Shown: positions 51,101-62,699 of the stretch, piece after piece
Layout: each line of letters opens with the position of its first letter
Numbering within the stretch: position 1 is the stretch's first letter
Assembly: GCA_033064195.1 (NCBI GenBank)
Contig: JARBJD010000174.1
Span: 1-64,000, forward strand
Length of the DNA stretch: 64,000 nt
Direction of reading: 5' to 3'
Source: Blattamonas nauphoetae
Taxonomy: Eukaryota > Preaxostyla > Oxymonadida
Notes under the pieces: generated by a model
Told to the model about the DNA's origin: nothing
Database searches by the model: none
The model's input: the letters and a program-made list of their open reading frames with translations, nothing else
Translations under genes and position numbers: made by a program

Positions 51101-53148
51101 AACTTAAATCACAGAAACTGGAATATGAAGAACGTCTGTCTGCTCAAAAAATCAAACATGACAACGAACTGTCCTCACTGAAGACAGAATCAGATTCTAA
51201 ACTCAATGCACAATCCATAGAGACTGAACTTCGAGTTGCACGGATGCAATCTGACTTCGATCAACAACTCGCACGACTTAAACAAGAACTCGAATTGATG
51301 CAAAGCAACAACGAACAATTGCTTGAAGCAGAGCGACGAACCAATGATGAAAATAGGAGCAAACTAATTGCCATTACAGAAGAACTCGCTCAGGTGAAAG
51401 AAGAATCCAAAAGAACAATACAACAACAAAATGTTTCTCACAAAAAGGAGCGAGAATCTCTCAAACTCGAATCAAAACAAGCTCACAAACGACAAATGGC
51501 ATTACAGAGGGTTTGTTTGAGAATGGGAAAGAGAATAAACAGTGACCGAGCAGCACATGAAGTTGAGATCAACAATTTGAAACAGCAACTCACCAACGTT
51601 CACCAAGCCGAACTTTCTGTCGTCCAACAACGCAATGCAGACTCTCTTGCTCTCCTCAAGCACGCCCAAACAACACACGAGGCAGCAGTCAACCAGATTC
51701 AATCACATTACGAGGCTTTGATCGCCAGACTGACCGAGGAGAACCAAGGAATGTCGGGGACTTTGACAGACGTGCACGCTCAGATGTTCACTCTCCAACG
51801 CACAACAATGCGACTCCAGAACAAATCCGATCAGAAAGAGTTGGAATGGAACGAACGGGTGAAGAGACTGGAACACGAACATATTGCGGAGATGGCCAAA
51901 CAGAAGCAGACATACGCCGAAGAATTGCGAAACATGAATCAAGAAAACATGAAAAGCGAGCGAGAATACAAGTCACAGCTCGAACACGCACACCTCCTCA
52001 CAGAAACTGTCAAATCTGAAATGGCAGAGGCGCAGAACATGATTGCACATCTTCGGACTCAACAGAATCGACTCTCTGAAGAGATTACATCTCTCAAAGC
52101 TGATCTTGATGCAAAAACAACGGAAAACACTGCCATCTCCGAACAATTTGAACAAGTTCGGATGGACTTGGACAGGCAGACGGAATCAATCGCCAATCTC
52201 TCCACAACCAACAAGGCACTCACCGAACAGCTTTCGCAGGCGCAAAAAGAAACCGAATCAATCAGAACATCTCTTTCGGAGGAAGAGAACAAGTCGCGAC
52301 AACTTTTGGATCAAATCGAAGCGTTGTCACGCTCAGCCACAGCCCGAGAGAACGAAACAAACGAAACTGTTGTCCGTTTTGCAGCTGTTCTCGCCAGACT
52401 GGAACCAGGTGCAAACAATAGTCAACATCTCATTCAAACACAAATGAATACTCACGCTCACCGAGAGAATGAACTCCAACATCTTCTCACATCGACTCAA
52501 AATCGACTCGACTCTGTTCTGAAAGAAAACAACACGACTCATCAAACTCTCGAACAACTTCAGCACCAACTTACACTTCTTTCAACTCAAGAAAAAGAAC
52601 TCTCGTCGCGTCTCGCTGCAACACGAGAAGAATCTGAGCAGCGTGAACAAGAAATGCTCACCTCCCAAAACCGCCTCCTCCAAACCATCAGTCTCTTGCA
52701 ACAAGAAAAACTGGAAAGCGAACAACGGGAAGCCAAAATATTTGAGGAACTGCATGACAGAATCAAACGAGTTGTGGAATTGGAGCAGATCATCGGAGTT
52801 ACGACCCCAATCAAAAAGGTGTCCACCTCCAACCGCACAAACTGGAATTCAACTCCACACCGAATCCGTTCTCCTTCATCCTTGGCAATAACCTCTCCTT
52901 CAGTCATCTTCCCTGACACATTATCCTCTCCGCTTGGCTTATCTCAGCACTCAGCGCTCTCTCCTTCCAACCCATCTCATTCTCCGTCTTCCTCTCAAAG
53001 TTCGAACCTTCTCGCTGCCAGCGAAGAAAGACTCCCAGAGAACAGATCGGAAATGCAGAATTCACCACCTTTGAAATCAGAGGGTCAACACAAACCGTCC
53101 ATATCGAGGAAGCAAAGCGCCAATTCACTATCTCAACAGAATTGTTGA
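48102..53148 (+). CDS. Giant coiled-coil protein built on 11-residue repeats
   Basis: Three exons (introns 48137-48169 and 48189-48303) give 1632 residues. The N-terminus reads MDPVRFFGRLDE, then DNIEITDDPDYYDQ. From about residue 50 to 1430 the chain is almost all charged coiled coil. From 49804 to 51288 it consists of 45 uninterrupted 11-residue units of the kind NTEKIERIQRE, with hydrophobic residues at positions 5 and 8. The last about 150 residues are Ser/Pro/Thr-rich (phosphorylation-type). Such a rod would be over 150 nm long if fully helical. A cytoskeletal, flagellar-root or Golgi-tether role is possible. No signal or membrane segment is seen. Confidence 0.85.
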
Positions 53149-53597
53149 TCCAAGCTTCATTTTCTCTTGATTTCACTTCAATATCTTCTTTTCTTGTTTA
53201 GGCTTGGCTTCTATCCAATATTTTTTCTTCACACTGTTATCTATTCCGTTCAGACTTTTTCATTTCTATCGATCGAAGCCACTTTTTTCTCTATCGTCGT
53301 CTTGAATGGACAATACTGGAAATCACTCAGAAAAATGCCATCAAGAATCTCTAATGTTATCTTTCTGACGGGATCCTTCCACATTTGTTCTCACAATGCG
53401 TTTTAATCGTCACTAAGTTCACGAACAATACACTCATATTTTCTCGCTTGAAACTCAATTAATCTATCTATGGAGTGACCACATCACAAAACACACTCGT
53501 TTATATCAGATCTCAAAAGTTGACCTGATTGACCTGGTGACCTGATCATCTGATTCATGGGTCAACATTTTCTTCTCATTTTCTCGTTACATAAGTC
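53149..53597. other. Intergenic region of about 450 bp
   Basis: T-rich on the plus strand. A short frame is open at 53167-53406 with hydrophobic translation and no recognised domain. The stretch at 53518-53560 has short repeats of the type tgacctg, which may be regulatory for the cyclin gene. Confidence 0.4.
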
Positions 53598-54684
53598 ATG
53601 ATCAAACATAAAACTCGCGTTCCACAAGTTCTCCTACCAGTTGGACAAGTCCTTCCCTTAGTGAAGGACACTATCTCTCCAGTATTCCGTGCTCGAGCCA
53701 CAAACAAAAGTGCGTTGGAGTCCTCTATTGTACCTCAACAATCATTCAATCAACGCATTTCGTCAACTCCGAACAATGAAATTTCTGTTGTTGTTATTAG
53801 AGAAGGAGATTATGCTGAGGACATTGATTTTGAGGATACAAACACTCCTTCATCGTGTTCAGTCTATGCAAACGAATGCTTTTCGTATCTACATGATCTT
53901 GATGTATTTACCCCTCTCTTTTTCATCATTTTCTTTTCATTTTCAACAGATTAGATGGTCTTTAAAGCCAAATTTCCTCGCTCAACAAATCAGTGTCACC
54001 CCAAAACATCGAGCTTATACTGTCGACTTCCTTGTTAACCTACACAGCCAATTGTGCTCCCTGTACACATTACCACTCGAATTAGAGACGCTATACTGTG
54101 CTGTGGGTATATTCGATCGTTTCCTCTCAGTCCGCATGTGCTCTGTCGAGAATCTCCATCTTGTCGCACTTGCATCCTTCCTCATCGCAAGCAAATTCGA
54201 GGAGTCGTTCTATCCTGCTGTTGAACATATGCTTCGTTTTGCCCCATCCACCATTCGCAAGACAGAAGTGTTGAAAATGGAAGCAGTCATTCTTGATGCT
54301 CTCCACTTCAAGCTTGGCTCCCCCACCCCCTTTCGCTTCCTCAGACGCTATGCCAAAGCAGCTCGGGCAGATCAGACTGTTGGGATGCTCGCCAGGTTTC
54401 TGTGTGAATACTCACTGACATGTTATTCGCTTGTTTCGAACTACACTTCGTCTCTCATCGCTGCAGCGTGCATCAGCCATGCGCTGCGGATAGCCAATAA
54501 ACCTGCATGGACAGCGACACTTCAACGATACTCAGGGCATGAACACCACGACATTGTCAAGTGCATGCAGGACATGCGAGTGTTGGTGAGAAGAGCACCA
54601 CTCCTCAAGACACAAGCTGTGTATCGGAAGTACGCCCAAAGCAAGTATCTCAAAATCTCAGTACGGGCGTGCACAAGTATATAA
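53598..54684 (+). CDS. Cyclin (mitotic, A/B type)
   Basis: Two exons (intron 53904-53949, donor GTATTT) encode 346 residues. The N-terminal 100 residues are disordered, with Arg/Lys patches. The cyclin box follows, with readings such as HRAYTVDFLVNLHSQL, LYCAVGIFDRFLS and LVALASFLIASKFEE. The second cyclin fold reads FRFLRRYAKAARAD and later YTSSLIAAACISHAL. These fit A/B-type cyclins that activate Cdk1. No clear RxxL destruction box was identified. The gene converges on the secreted Gly/Tyr/Cys-rich gene, with only about 90 bp between them. Confidence 0.88.
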
Positions 54685-54775
54685 ATCCTAATTTCCGACT
54701 TCTCTTAATTCCGACCATTTTCAACAAGAACCACAATTTGAGGAATTCAGTGAAAGAAGAGGTAATACGTGCTGT

Positions 54776-55816
54776 CTAGCATCCACATGGCATGGCGCAT
54801 GGGGCAGCATAAGAAACAGGGGCAGCGCACGGGGCAGCATAGCTGACAGGGGCGGCACATTGGTTGCCAGTGGCGCAAGAGCGCATGGCACCGCCTTGAA
54901 TGTTGGCGCAGTTGCCACAGTTGCGGTTGTTCATTCCAGCAGCGTTGCAGTGGTTTTGGTGAGCAGCTCCACAAGCGCTGTTGCCGGCGATTTGGCGGTT
55001 GTTGGCGTTGAGGTTGGCAGAGGCTTGGGAGTAGTGGTCGTCGCCAGTTGCGCAGTGTTCGTTGCTGCGGCGGATGAGGAATTCATCGGAGCATTTGTCA
55101 GCAAATGCGCGGTTTCCAGAGCGTTGGCAGGCCATGGCGTTCAGACGGGCAGAGTTGGCTGATCCGCAGACAGCACCGTTGTTGTAGTCAGCACCGCATG
55201 CACCAGTGCCGTAAGCGTTGCAGTTCTGGCCATTATTGTAGCGGGAGGCTTGGCCACCAAGGACACCGGCTGAGCGGGTGACTGGGGTTGGAGCTTGGCA
55301 AATTTGGACGGGAGCTTGTCTGTACACTGGAGCGCATTGTTGAGCTGGGGCGAATTGCTGGGCAGGGGCGTATTGGGAGAAGCCTGAGTTCATTCCGCAT
55401 GGAGCGGCACATTGGGAACCGAAGCCAGCAAAGTTTGTTCCGCATGGAGACCCACATTGCGAGTTGAATGTGGGGAAGTTGAAGTTGCATCCCTGTTGGC
55501 ATGGAACACCGCAACCGCTGAAGATGTTGGATGGGAAGCATCCGCACAATTCGCTGCAATCAGAGTAGCAGCCGGGGCAGTAGTACGAGTCAGAGTAGCA
55601 GAGTTCGTACAGTTCTTCGTCAGAGAGATCGTCACCGGAAAGAACACCGAATCCACCATACCCGCCGCCAAAACCACCCATTCCATAGCCGCCGTATGAC
55701 GAACTCATTCCATAGCCGCCCATTCCGTAACCGCCCATTCCGTAACCACCCATGCCGAGGCCGCCGTAGCCAAGGAATTGAGCACTAGCTGATGCAATAG
55801 CAAGGAGGGAGAACAT
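54776..55816 (-). CDS. Secreted Gly/Tyr- and Cys-rich protein
   Basis: A 346-residue intronless protein. The start ATG at 55816 gives a short signal-like stretch (MFSLLAIASASA) just before a Gly/Tyr/Met-rich segment with repeated GGYGM units. An acidic linker and a long Cys/Ala/Asn/Gln-rich part follow, with many CxxxC spacings and a final repeat PVSYAAPCA ending MPCGC. Glycine-tyrosine segments with cysteines suit an extracellular, cross-linked wall, cyst or adhesive material. The coding DNA is clearly richer in G+C than its neighbours. A second in-frame methionine upstream (55864) lacks a signal-like sequence. Confidence 0.72.
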   Translation of the reverse strand: MFSLLAIASASAQFLGYGGLGMGGYGMGGYGMGGYGMSSSYGGYGMGGFGGGYGGFGVLSGDDLSDEELYELCYSDSYYCPGCYSDCSELCGCFPSNIFSGCGVPCQQGCNFNFPTFNSQCGSPCGTNFAGFGSQCAAPCGMNSGFSQYAPAQQFAPAQQCAPVYRQAPVQICQAPTPVTRSAGVLGGQASRYNNGQNCNAYGTGACGADYNNGAVCGSANSARLNAMACQRSGNRAFADKCSDEFLIRRSNEHCATGDDHYSQASANLNANNRQIAGNSACGAAHQNHCNAAGMNNRNCGNCANIQGGAMRSCATGNQCAAPVSYAAPCAAPVSYAAPCAMPCGC

Positions 55817-56044
55817 TGTTTTCAATTTCTGGTAACTGTTCAATGAGTTGACACAGGAAATCACAGAATGGATCGTCGAGATGATGTCATGTCAAAGGAG
55901 GCTGTCACTTCGTTGTGCTCTGTTCAGTAAAAACTATTGTAAAATGGAATGTGTTCTCTTGATAACACATAAACGGAGATATCATCGCTCAGTTCCATGA
56001 CTTGGAATTTGATCCTCCCTTTTTTTATTTCTAAATTCTGTTCC
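55817..56044. promoter_or_regulatory. Divergent promoter region
   Basis: About 228 bp between two opposite genes (secreted protein and ubiquitin-like-domain protein). It ends in a T-run before the second start. No specific motif could be named. Confidence 0.4.
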
Positions 56045-57651
56045 ATGAATCGTCTCGAAATCACAGTCAAAACGACGTTAAATGAGACGACATCACTTTC
56101 TGTTTCAAAATCTCTTCTTGTTTCCGATCTTAAAAAGTCACTATCAACAGTTTTTCCGATCCCATCTGACGAAATGATCCTCATTTTTCGCGGAAAATCA
56201 CTGAATAACGATGAAACGCTCTCCACCAATGGTATCTTTTCTTCGAAAATATTAATTTTTTGGCATTTTTAATTGCTTTCATTCTGGTTCTGTTCATACT
56301 CATCTCTCTCCAACGTCCACAAGGCATTTCCAATCGAGATATCCTCTCACTCGTTCGAAAACCTTCATTTTCACCTCCTCCTTTCTTTGAAGTTCCATCT
56401 CACTCACCCGGTATCCATATTTATCTGATTTATCATCTTCATTTCTCTCTCAGTTATCACACCTCGTACACCCCCAGCACCACGCCTAACCGCACATCCA
56501 ATCAATTTATCGGGACATTCACTCATGCGAAAACAAAGAGAAAATGAAATTTCTCTGTTAAAGCGAATACTTAAACGCAGACCAGAACATCGACACGCTC
56601 TATCCAATCGACAGCATGTACGGGATCTCAGCGATCTTTTATCATCACCAGCAACTTCAAATTACCTTAAAAGACATTCAGATATATTTATTCGTAATAC
56701 TGAAATGAACTTCCACATGAATCTTCGATTGAACGAACATTTTCGCACCGTGATGCGAGAATATGTGTCAGCGGGTGAAACCTGGCAGAGTGAAGAAGGA
56801 ATGTTTGGAGAAGACGGAGAAAGTGAGGATGATAGTGAAGAAGAGCGAGAAAGGGAACGTCTTATTGAGAGGCAATTGGATGGGCTTGCGAATCATACAC
56901 CACGGAGGCCACCAAGAACCAGGCAATGGGATCATAGTCTCTTCAGTTTTGAACCCTTGCTATTAGATTCAGATAAAGGAGAGAAACGGATGCGATTGGA
57001 ACCACAAGAAGAAGACAAAAATGAACCCGAGGAAGAAACACTTCAACAACTCCGCTCACTCGTGATTGAACAACATTCTCCACCACCTGAAAATACTCTT
57101 GACAAACAAAGGAAAAATTATCGTGAATTACTTGAATCTCATCCACTTCATACGATCCAGCCATCGGAAAGGTTTCTTCTTCATTTTTCGTCATCCAATA
57201 ACATTGCGTCAGTTTTATTAACCCCTGGATCGCAGGTCCCATGGATAGTGATTCTGACTCGCATTTTGAGGATTTAATCACCCATATTTTTGAGGCTATC
57301 TTTGACAATCATCATCACACAGACCAGCCATCACCGCACGTCCCACTTGTTCTCTCTCAACCCAAAACGTCATGGGATAGTACTAAGGGTCCCTGGAGTT
57401 TGTTTCAACTCGAACCCAGCGACATTCCACAAGCAGACATCCGTCAGGAAGGTCATCGACTCTTCAGCCCTGAACCAGATCATCAAATTCGATGGACAAC
57501 TGACCTTGATCAATCCGGAGATCATGAAGACGATCATGAACGTCAAGAGGTTTTGGATTGGTTGAGAGGAATGGAAAGTGGCTCTGACAGTGATTCCGAA
57601 ACCCAGAACACGAAGAAAAAGCAAGAGCCAGACAAAAGAGAGGATGATTGA
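56045..57651 (+). CDS. Ubiquitin-like-domain protein, possibly ubiquilin-related
   Basis: Four exons (introns 56232-56323, 56411-56453 and 57172-57212) encode 476 residues. The first about 75 residues form a ubiquitin-like domain. They read RLEITVKTTL, then VSDLKKSLSTVFPIPSDEMI and LIFRGKSLNNDETL, and across the first intron STNGISNRDILSLVRK. A short helical part follows (LLSSPATSNYLKRHSDIF and NTEMNFHMNLRLNEH) that could be STI1-like as in ubiquilins. The rest is acidic, with Asp/Ser/Glu runs and a basic end (NTKKKQEPDKRED). Shuttling of ubiquitinated clients would fit a ubiquilin, but no C-terminal UBA domain is visible, so that call is weak. Confidence 0.7.
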
Positions 57652-57856
57652 GCTGTTTTCCGTCTAATATCCTTTTTCAGATCTTCGTTTCTTTCTTTGC
57701 GACACTTCTTTTGTGAGAACATCTAAAATCAAGAGCTCTCACGAGATTCGATTTCCTGTCATTGCTCTTCTGAATCTCCCTTCTCGACTCGACTCAGACA
57801 ATCCTCTCAAAATGAAGAAATAACACAAGAATTTATCCAAAATCAACCCCATAGAA
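57652..57856. terminator. Convergent 3' regions
   Basis: About 205 bp between two convergent genes. It must carry both polyadenylation regions, and no unusual element is seen. Confidence 0.35.
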
Positions 57857-60841
57857 TCAAGAATCACCAGTCCGGCAATACACGAGTTGTCTGATCCGGA
57901 CGTGCCCATCATCACAAGTAATTTTGTTGAGATAATTCCCCATTGACTGACTTTCAATCTCAAAAGTAGCACCACATCGAGACTGCATCCATTCGCCACT
58001 GTCAGCATCTTTCACAAACGTTCTCCAACTTGTGCCCATCTCCATCCAACAATCTTCCACAACAATGCACAACAAAGTATAATCGTGTTTGTCCTCCTTT
58101 TGCAGATTGAGTGTTTCCTGCGTTTCCGGAGCTTTTCCTGTTCTGCGCTGTTGCCTCCGATTGTTGATGGAGTTTGTGGTTTCGAGTTTCTGCCATGTGG
58201 CATCATCGATTTCCGGTACGAATGGACGCATGTTCAGTGAATGAGGAAATGTGAATGGTGGAGAGTCTTGGAGGACAGCAAAATCAAACACGAGAATGGG
58301 AGCAACAGATGTGAAAGTTCGTGATGTCGATCGTTCTTCCTCTCCCTCCATTGTCTTCTCTTCTTTTTGCATCAGACGAAGAAATGCCTCCAAGTTTGGT
58401 TCTTTTCCATCAAGACGAATTGTGAAGAAAGGGTCATTTCGAGCAAAAGACCGGACTCGTGATGAGGATAACCAGGATGCCGATTCGCTAGAGAGAATAT
58501 TTGAAGATGTGTGTGAAAAGAAGAGCAAACGACGTTGCCGATTTGGTCAGATGCTGCGGAATTGGTATCTGTGGCTGTGTGATCGTTGTCGCTGTGATGA
58601 CAGAACTGGCGAAGACAGAAGTCAGATGAGAGTACCCAGCTGACTTCAGAGCAGAAAGAATGGAGATAAGATGGCTGGACGGGAGGTCTGGATGAGATGC
58701 GGGTTGGATCGATTGGAGGGAGGAGATTTCAGTTGGTGTTGGTTGATCCTCCGACGAGAGAAGTGATGACAGCTTCAAAAGATCTGGATGCGTGGAGAGA
58801 CTTGAAGGGTCAATGGAAGACTTCAAAAAAAAGAAATGGGAATTACAGAGAAGAATACCATTCGAAATTCTGAGACATGCCGCAAGAGACAAATAACGCT
58901 TCCAAGCCCTGTTGGAAGATGGAAGAAAGCTTCCTTCATTTCGAGACACAAACTGATTTCCGACAATGACGGACGCGTGAGAGGATTTGGAGACAGACAC
59001 TGCGCCACAAGAGAGCGGATGTGCGGCGCCTTGATGAGGGAGAGATCAAGCTGGCTCGTCGACACTCCAGAGAATGTTGAACTGTCCAAGTTTTCTTCTG
59101 AAAACGATTCTTGTCTTGTTTCCATCTCGAAGAGGATGATTCCGAGTCGAAGAACTGCTGCAGTCACTGAACACCCATCAAACTGGATCCCAGAATCATT
59201 TTCAAGACTCCCCTCCAATTTTTTCTTGTTTTCTCCGAGTTTGATGCAAATATGATCCTTCTGATCGAAGAATATCCATCGTGTGGAGAGATGAGAGAGA
59301 AGTTCCGTGCTTGGATCAACCGCCAGCAATCGACGGAGACTGGAAACCAACTTCTGTTCAATTCGGTTGGTGTCCAGCGTGGTGGAAGCATCATCATGAA
59401 GACGATTGTGGAGACTATTCGAGTGAGGCACAGAAATGATTGCGAATTCAAATTCGCCTTCGCAGAGGAGAACATCAACATCTGTTGTTGTGTGCTGGGA
59501 CGTGCTGGTTCGAGTCTCCGATTTGTGTGATTGAGTGGTCTCCTCTCCTTCCGATGAACTTTCGCTCTCGTCCTCGCTTTGAACTTCGCTTTCTTCTTTG
59601 GACTGATCTTCGGATTCGTCTCTCCTCTCCTCCTCCACCGTCTCTTCCGTTCCTTCCTCACTCTCCTCGCTCTCTTCTCCTTCTCTTGGACTGTCCTTCT
59701 CCGACTCGTCTCTTTTGTGAAATTCTATTTCCAAGAATCGTTGTCGTCGTTCATCCTCCTCAAACATCTTTAATCGTTCCAAAGCTTCCATATTCAATTC
59801 TCGGACACGTCTCATATATCTCTCCTCTTCCTCCATTTTGGCACGTTCATTTTCTTCTTGTTCACTTTGATTAACTTTCGTATTGTTCGTACAGTTTTGC
59901 TGTGAATCTTTCTGTCTGACTTTTTTCTTTTTCTTCTTTCTCTTGTGATTGATGTCATCGGTTTGGGCTTTAGGAACAGGTAATTCCGTGCTGGTAAAGG
60001 AAAAACTTGTGATGACTGAATTCTCAAGAGAATTTCGGAACTGGGGATGATTTTCTTGTTCTCTCTGTCGATGATTACCTTTGGAACAACGTTTTACTGA
60101 TGTTTGAGTGAGAGTAAGTGCATTTTCCGTTGGGGACATTGGTGGAGAATCAAGAAATGATGGATTCTTCGAAATCTGACGTTCAGTTTTATTTAGTCGA
60201 GGATCATGCGAATGGGGGGATGTATTGGTTCTAGAGGTCATTGATAAATTGAGATTCTGCACTGTCTTGGATCTGTATTCGGTTTGGTGACCCATTCGTT
60301 GTCGGCGAAGATTTCCTGCATCCTCAAAGAGACGAGCATCTCGTTGATTAAGTCTGGATATTCTTTCCATTGTCTCGGCTGTTTTGACGATTTTTTTGGT
60401 GAATGGACTTTTGAATTCGTTCTGAATAGGAGTAATTTTTGAAGTTCGATTCTCAGGGTTAAATAGACGGCTTTGGCTGTTCAACTTCAAATTCCGAAAT
60501 TCAGGACTTGAATACTTTTGTGCGAGAGTGAAGATACATGTTTTCGAGAGTTCATCGAGCTCAAATTGAAGAAATACTGCGAGGATGTCTGCACAGTGAT
60601 TTAATCCAAAGTAAAAACGTCGCTCAATTGGAAGAGATATTCTTTCTTCGATGTATGTGACAAGTTCTGTGATAAATCGCTGACCTTGAGAGAGAGATGA
60701 AGTGAATAATGACTCCACTTGTTCATGAAGCTCAGGGAGTGGTTGTTCCAAATACTGTTCATACTGAATGGCAAACATTCCATTTTTGGATTCATCCAAA
60801 GGACAATGTTTGAGTGAAATGATTGATTGGAGTTTACTCAT
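57857..60841 (-). CDS. Protein with kinase-C-lobe-like and USP-like parts, both apparently inactive
   Basis: Three exons (introns 58858-58821 and 58530-58488, donors GTATTC and GTTTGC) encode 967 residues. Residues 1-120 are helical. A basic and then very acidic Glu/Ser region follows (about 290-450). At about residues 570-650 the pattern LRLGIILFEME ... LVAQCLSPNPLTRPS matches the end of a protein-kinase C-lobe, with no visible nucleotide loop or HRD/DFG motif before it. The C-terminal about 210 residues read VAPILVFDFAV ... FPHSLNM and YTLLCIVVEDCW ... SGEWMQ, as in the second half of ubiquitin-specific proteases, but the usual catalytic His segment is not seen. Both readings are tentative. 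Confidence 0.5.
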
Positions 60842-60998
60842 TCATTTTTGTCGTGAGGAATATGGGTGATCCTTACTCCTGAGATTGCTAACAATCATCA
60901 ACACTCCAATAAAATTGAAGGTCAAGTGAAATTTTTGGAAATAAATCAAACAAAAGTATTCATTCAGTGGGATGTGACATCGAAATAAAAAAAGGATG
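60842..60998. other. Short intergenic region
   Basis: About 157 bp between two minus-strand genes with no feature. Confidence 0.35.
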
Positions 60999-61484
60999 TC
61001 AACGTGATGACCGTCTCTTGTTTTGTTTTGATTGTTTAACGGACCACTTTTGAATGGCCAAGGCAAGCAGTTGAACAATTTCTTCATCATCTTTCCCAGA
61101 GCCCTTCCTTTTATGAGGTCTCTGACTTTTGTTGTCAGCCCTTTGATGAATATTGGAAGACTCTTCAAAAAAGAAAAGACGATCAAACAAAAGTGAGAAA
61201 ACCTTCTTTAATTGATGATTCTTGTGTGTCTATCCTTGATTTATGGAGAGATGCTTCAGTTTGATGGAGATTTACTGTTTCTCCTGTGTCAAATCCAGAT
61301 AATCCCGACGAGGGTTCTGGAGGAAGAGAAAGAACACAAGACGGTATGAAAATAAATAAGAAAGAGCATCCAAATTCATGATGACATAAGAAAGAGAATA
61401 AGTTTCGAGAAGACAAGAACTACAAGCACAACCTTCTTTGATATGTGTGGGGAATGTATGGGATGGCCGAACCCGGTCAGACAT
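60999..61484 (-). CDS. Small basic uncharacterised protein
   Basis: Three exons (introns 61432-61317, donor GTTGTG, and 61202-61163, donor GTTTTC) encode 109 residues. The N-terminal half is Ser/Thr/His/Glu-rich. The second half is strongly basic with a helix (DDEEIVQLLALAIQKW) and a final Lys/Arg tail (KQSKQNKRRSSR). This could be a nucleic-acid-binding or ribosome-associated protein. No family was recognised. Both joins keep frame, and the gene lies divergent from the gene starting at 61580. Confidence 0.55.
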
Positions 61485-61579
61485 GCTTGAAGAGTGTAAT
61501 CTACGTTTTGGGAGTTAATCGATCCTCCCACGATGTATTTTTCCATCAAGAAGCTTCTTCTGACAAAATCCCATACATC

Positions 61580-62345
61580 ATGAATAATCACCAACAATCC
61601 TCTGACAGTGACATTCAGTTGATTGAACAAGCATTAAATTCACTCCAAAGTACCTTCTCATTCTCTTAGTCATTTATCATTAGTCGTTGATTCGGACCAA
61701 TCACGGGAAAATATTCATCAAGAACTCGTTAAAAATTCACTTTATCTCGCAGAGCAATCATTCATCCCACTTTGCAATGGGATTAAATTCTATTTCGAAG
61801 CAGATCCTCCTCTCGATCAAACCGAAGCATTTTCTCACAAAAGAAACCAAGATCTTCATTTGTATTTGTCAACACTCCTCAGATGGATGCAGAATCGCAT
61901 TATCTTGCCTGAAAATGTCTACCAGACCATCGGAATTTTCCCGGAGATCATGACGTCATTACTCGTCAATCGGTTCACCCACGATATTATCCTTGACACC
62001 CTCGGCCTATTCCAGTTCTTTATCATCGCTGATTCACCTCGCTCTACACGCATGTTTCTTGAATGTAATTTCTTCCAGACACTTTGTTTCCTGATCTCAT
62101 CGGAAGAGAACATGTATGTTCAGTCACCAGCTGTAGCCACACTCCATGTTACCCTTGGACATATCCGGTATCTGTCCTCCGATCAAGAAAATGAAGCCCA
62201 AGCTGAATCTTCAACACTCTACACAAACATCCTCGCAGTACTCCAACTCGCTGGAATTGAAGATATCCTGCAAACATTACTGTCTTCTGAGGATGGTTCT
62301 GTCCAATATTCTGCGAGTTCAATCTTATCTACTCATTTTCCATAA
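61580..62345 (+). CDS. Helical (ARM-like) protein
   Basis: Two exons (intron 61650-61683, donor GTACCT) encode 243 residues. After about 80 residues the chain is a series of amphipathic helices with Leu/Ile/Phe/Val cores. Examples are LHLYLSTLLRWMQNRI, VNRFTHDIILDTLGLFQFF, AVATLHVTLGHIRYL and AVLQLAGIEDILQTLL. This looks like armadillo or HEAT-type repeats. A protein-binding scaffold role is inferred. It lies about 350 bp before the next plus-strand gene, which is also helical. Confidence 0.6.
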
Positions 62346-62699
62346 CCTTCGAGCCATTTCACATTGATTCTTGTCAATTTTAAGTCACTGTGAAAGAGAG
62401 ATCCACAGTTGTCTCCTCCCAGGAACGTCATTCACATGCCCAGCGAACTCGGAGAAGGAGGGGCAATGACAGATGTGTGCCATTTAAATTAAGGTCAAAA
62501 ACGCTCGAGAAACGATAAAGTGGGAGAAAACGATGAAAAACACGTACATCGACAGTTCAGGCAAGGAGAAACCACCGGATTCATTTCTCTTCTTTTTATA
62601 TGCTTCGTAGTGAGGAAAGAATCTCACAATGGTTGACAGACGTGAATTTATTTCCCATTTTTGTCTGTTGATTACAGAAAAGGGTACCGATCTACCCTC
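62346..62699. other. Intergenic region of about 350 bp
   Basis: No supported exon. A minus-strand frame (62484-62774) overlaps the next gene and looks fortuitous. Confidence 0.4.
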
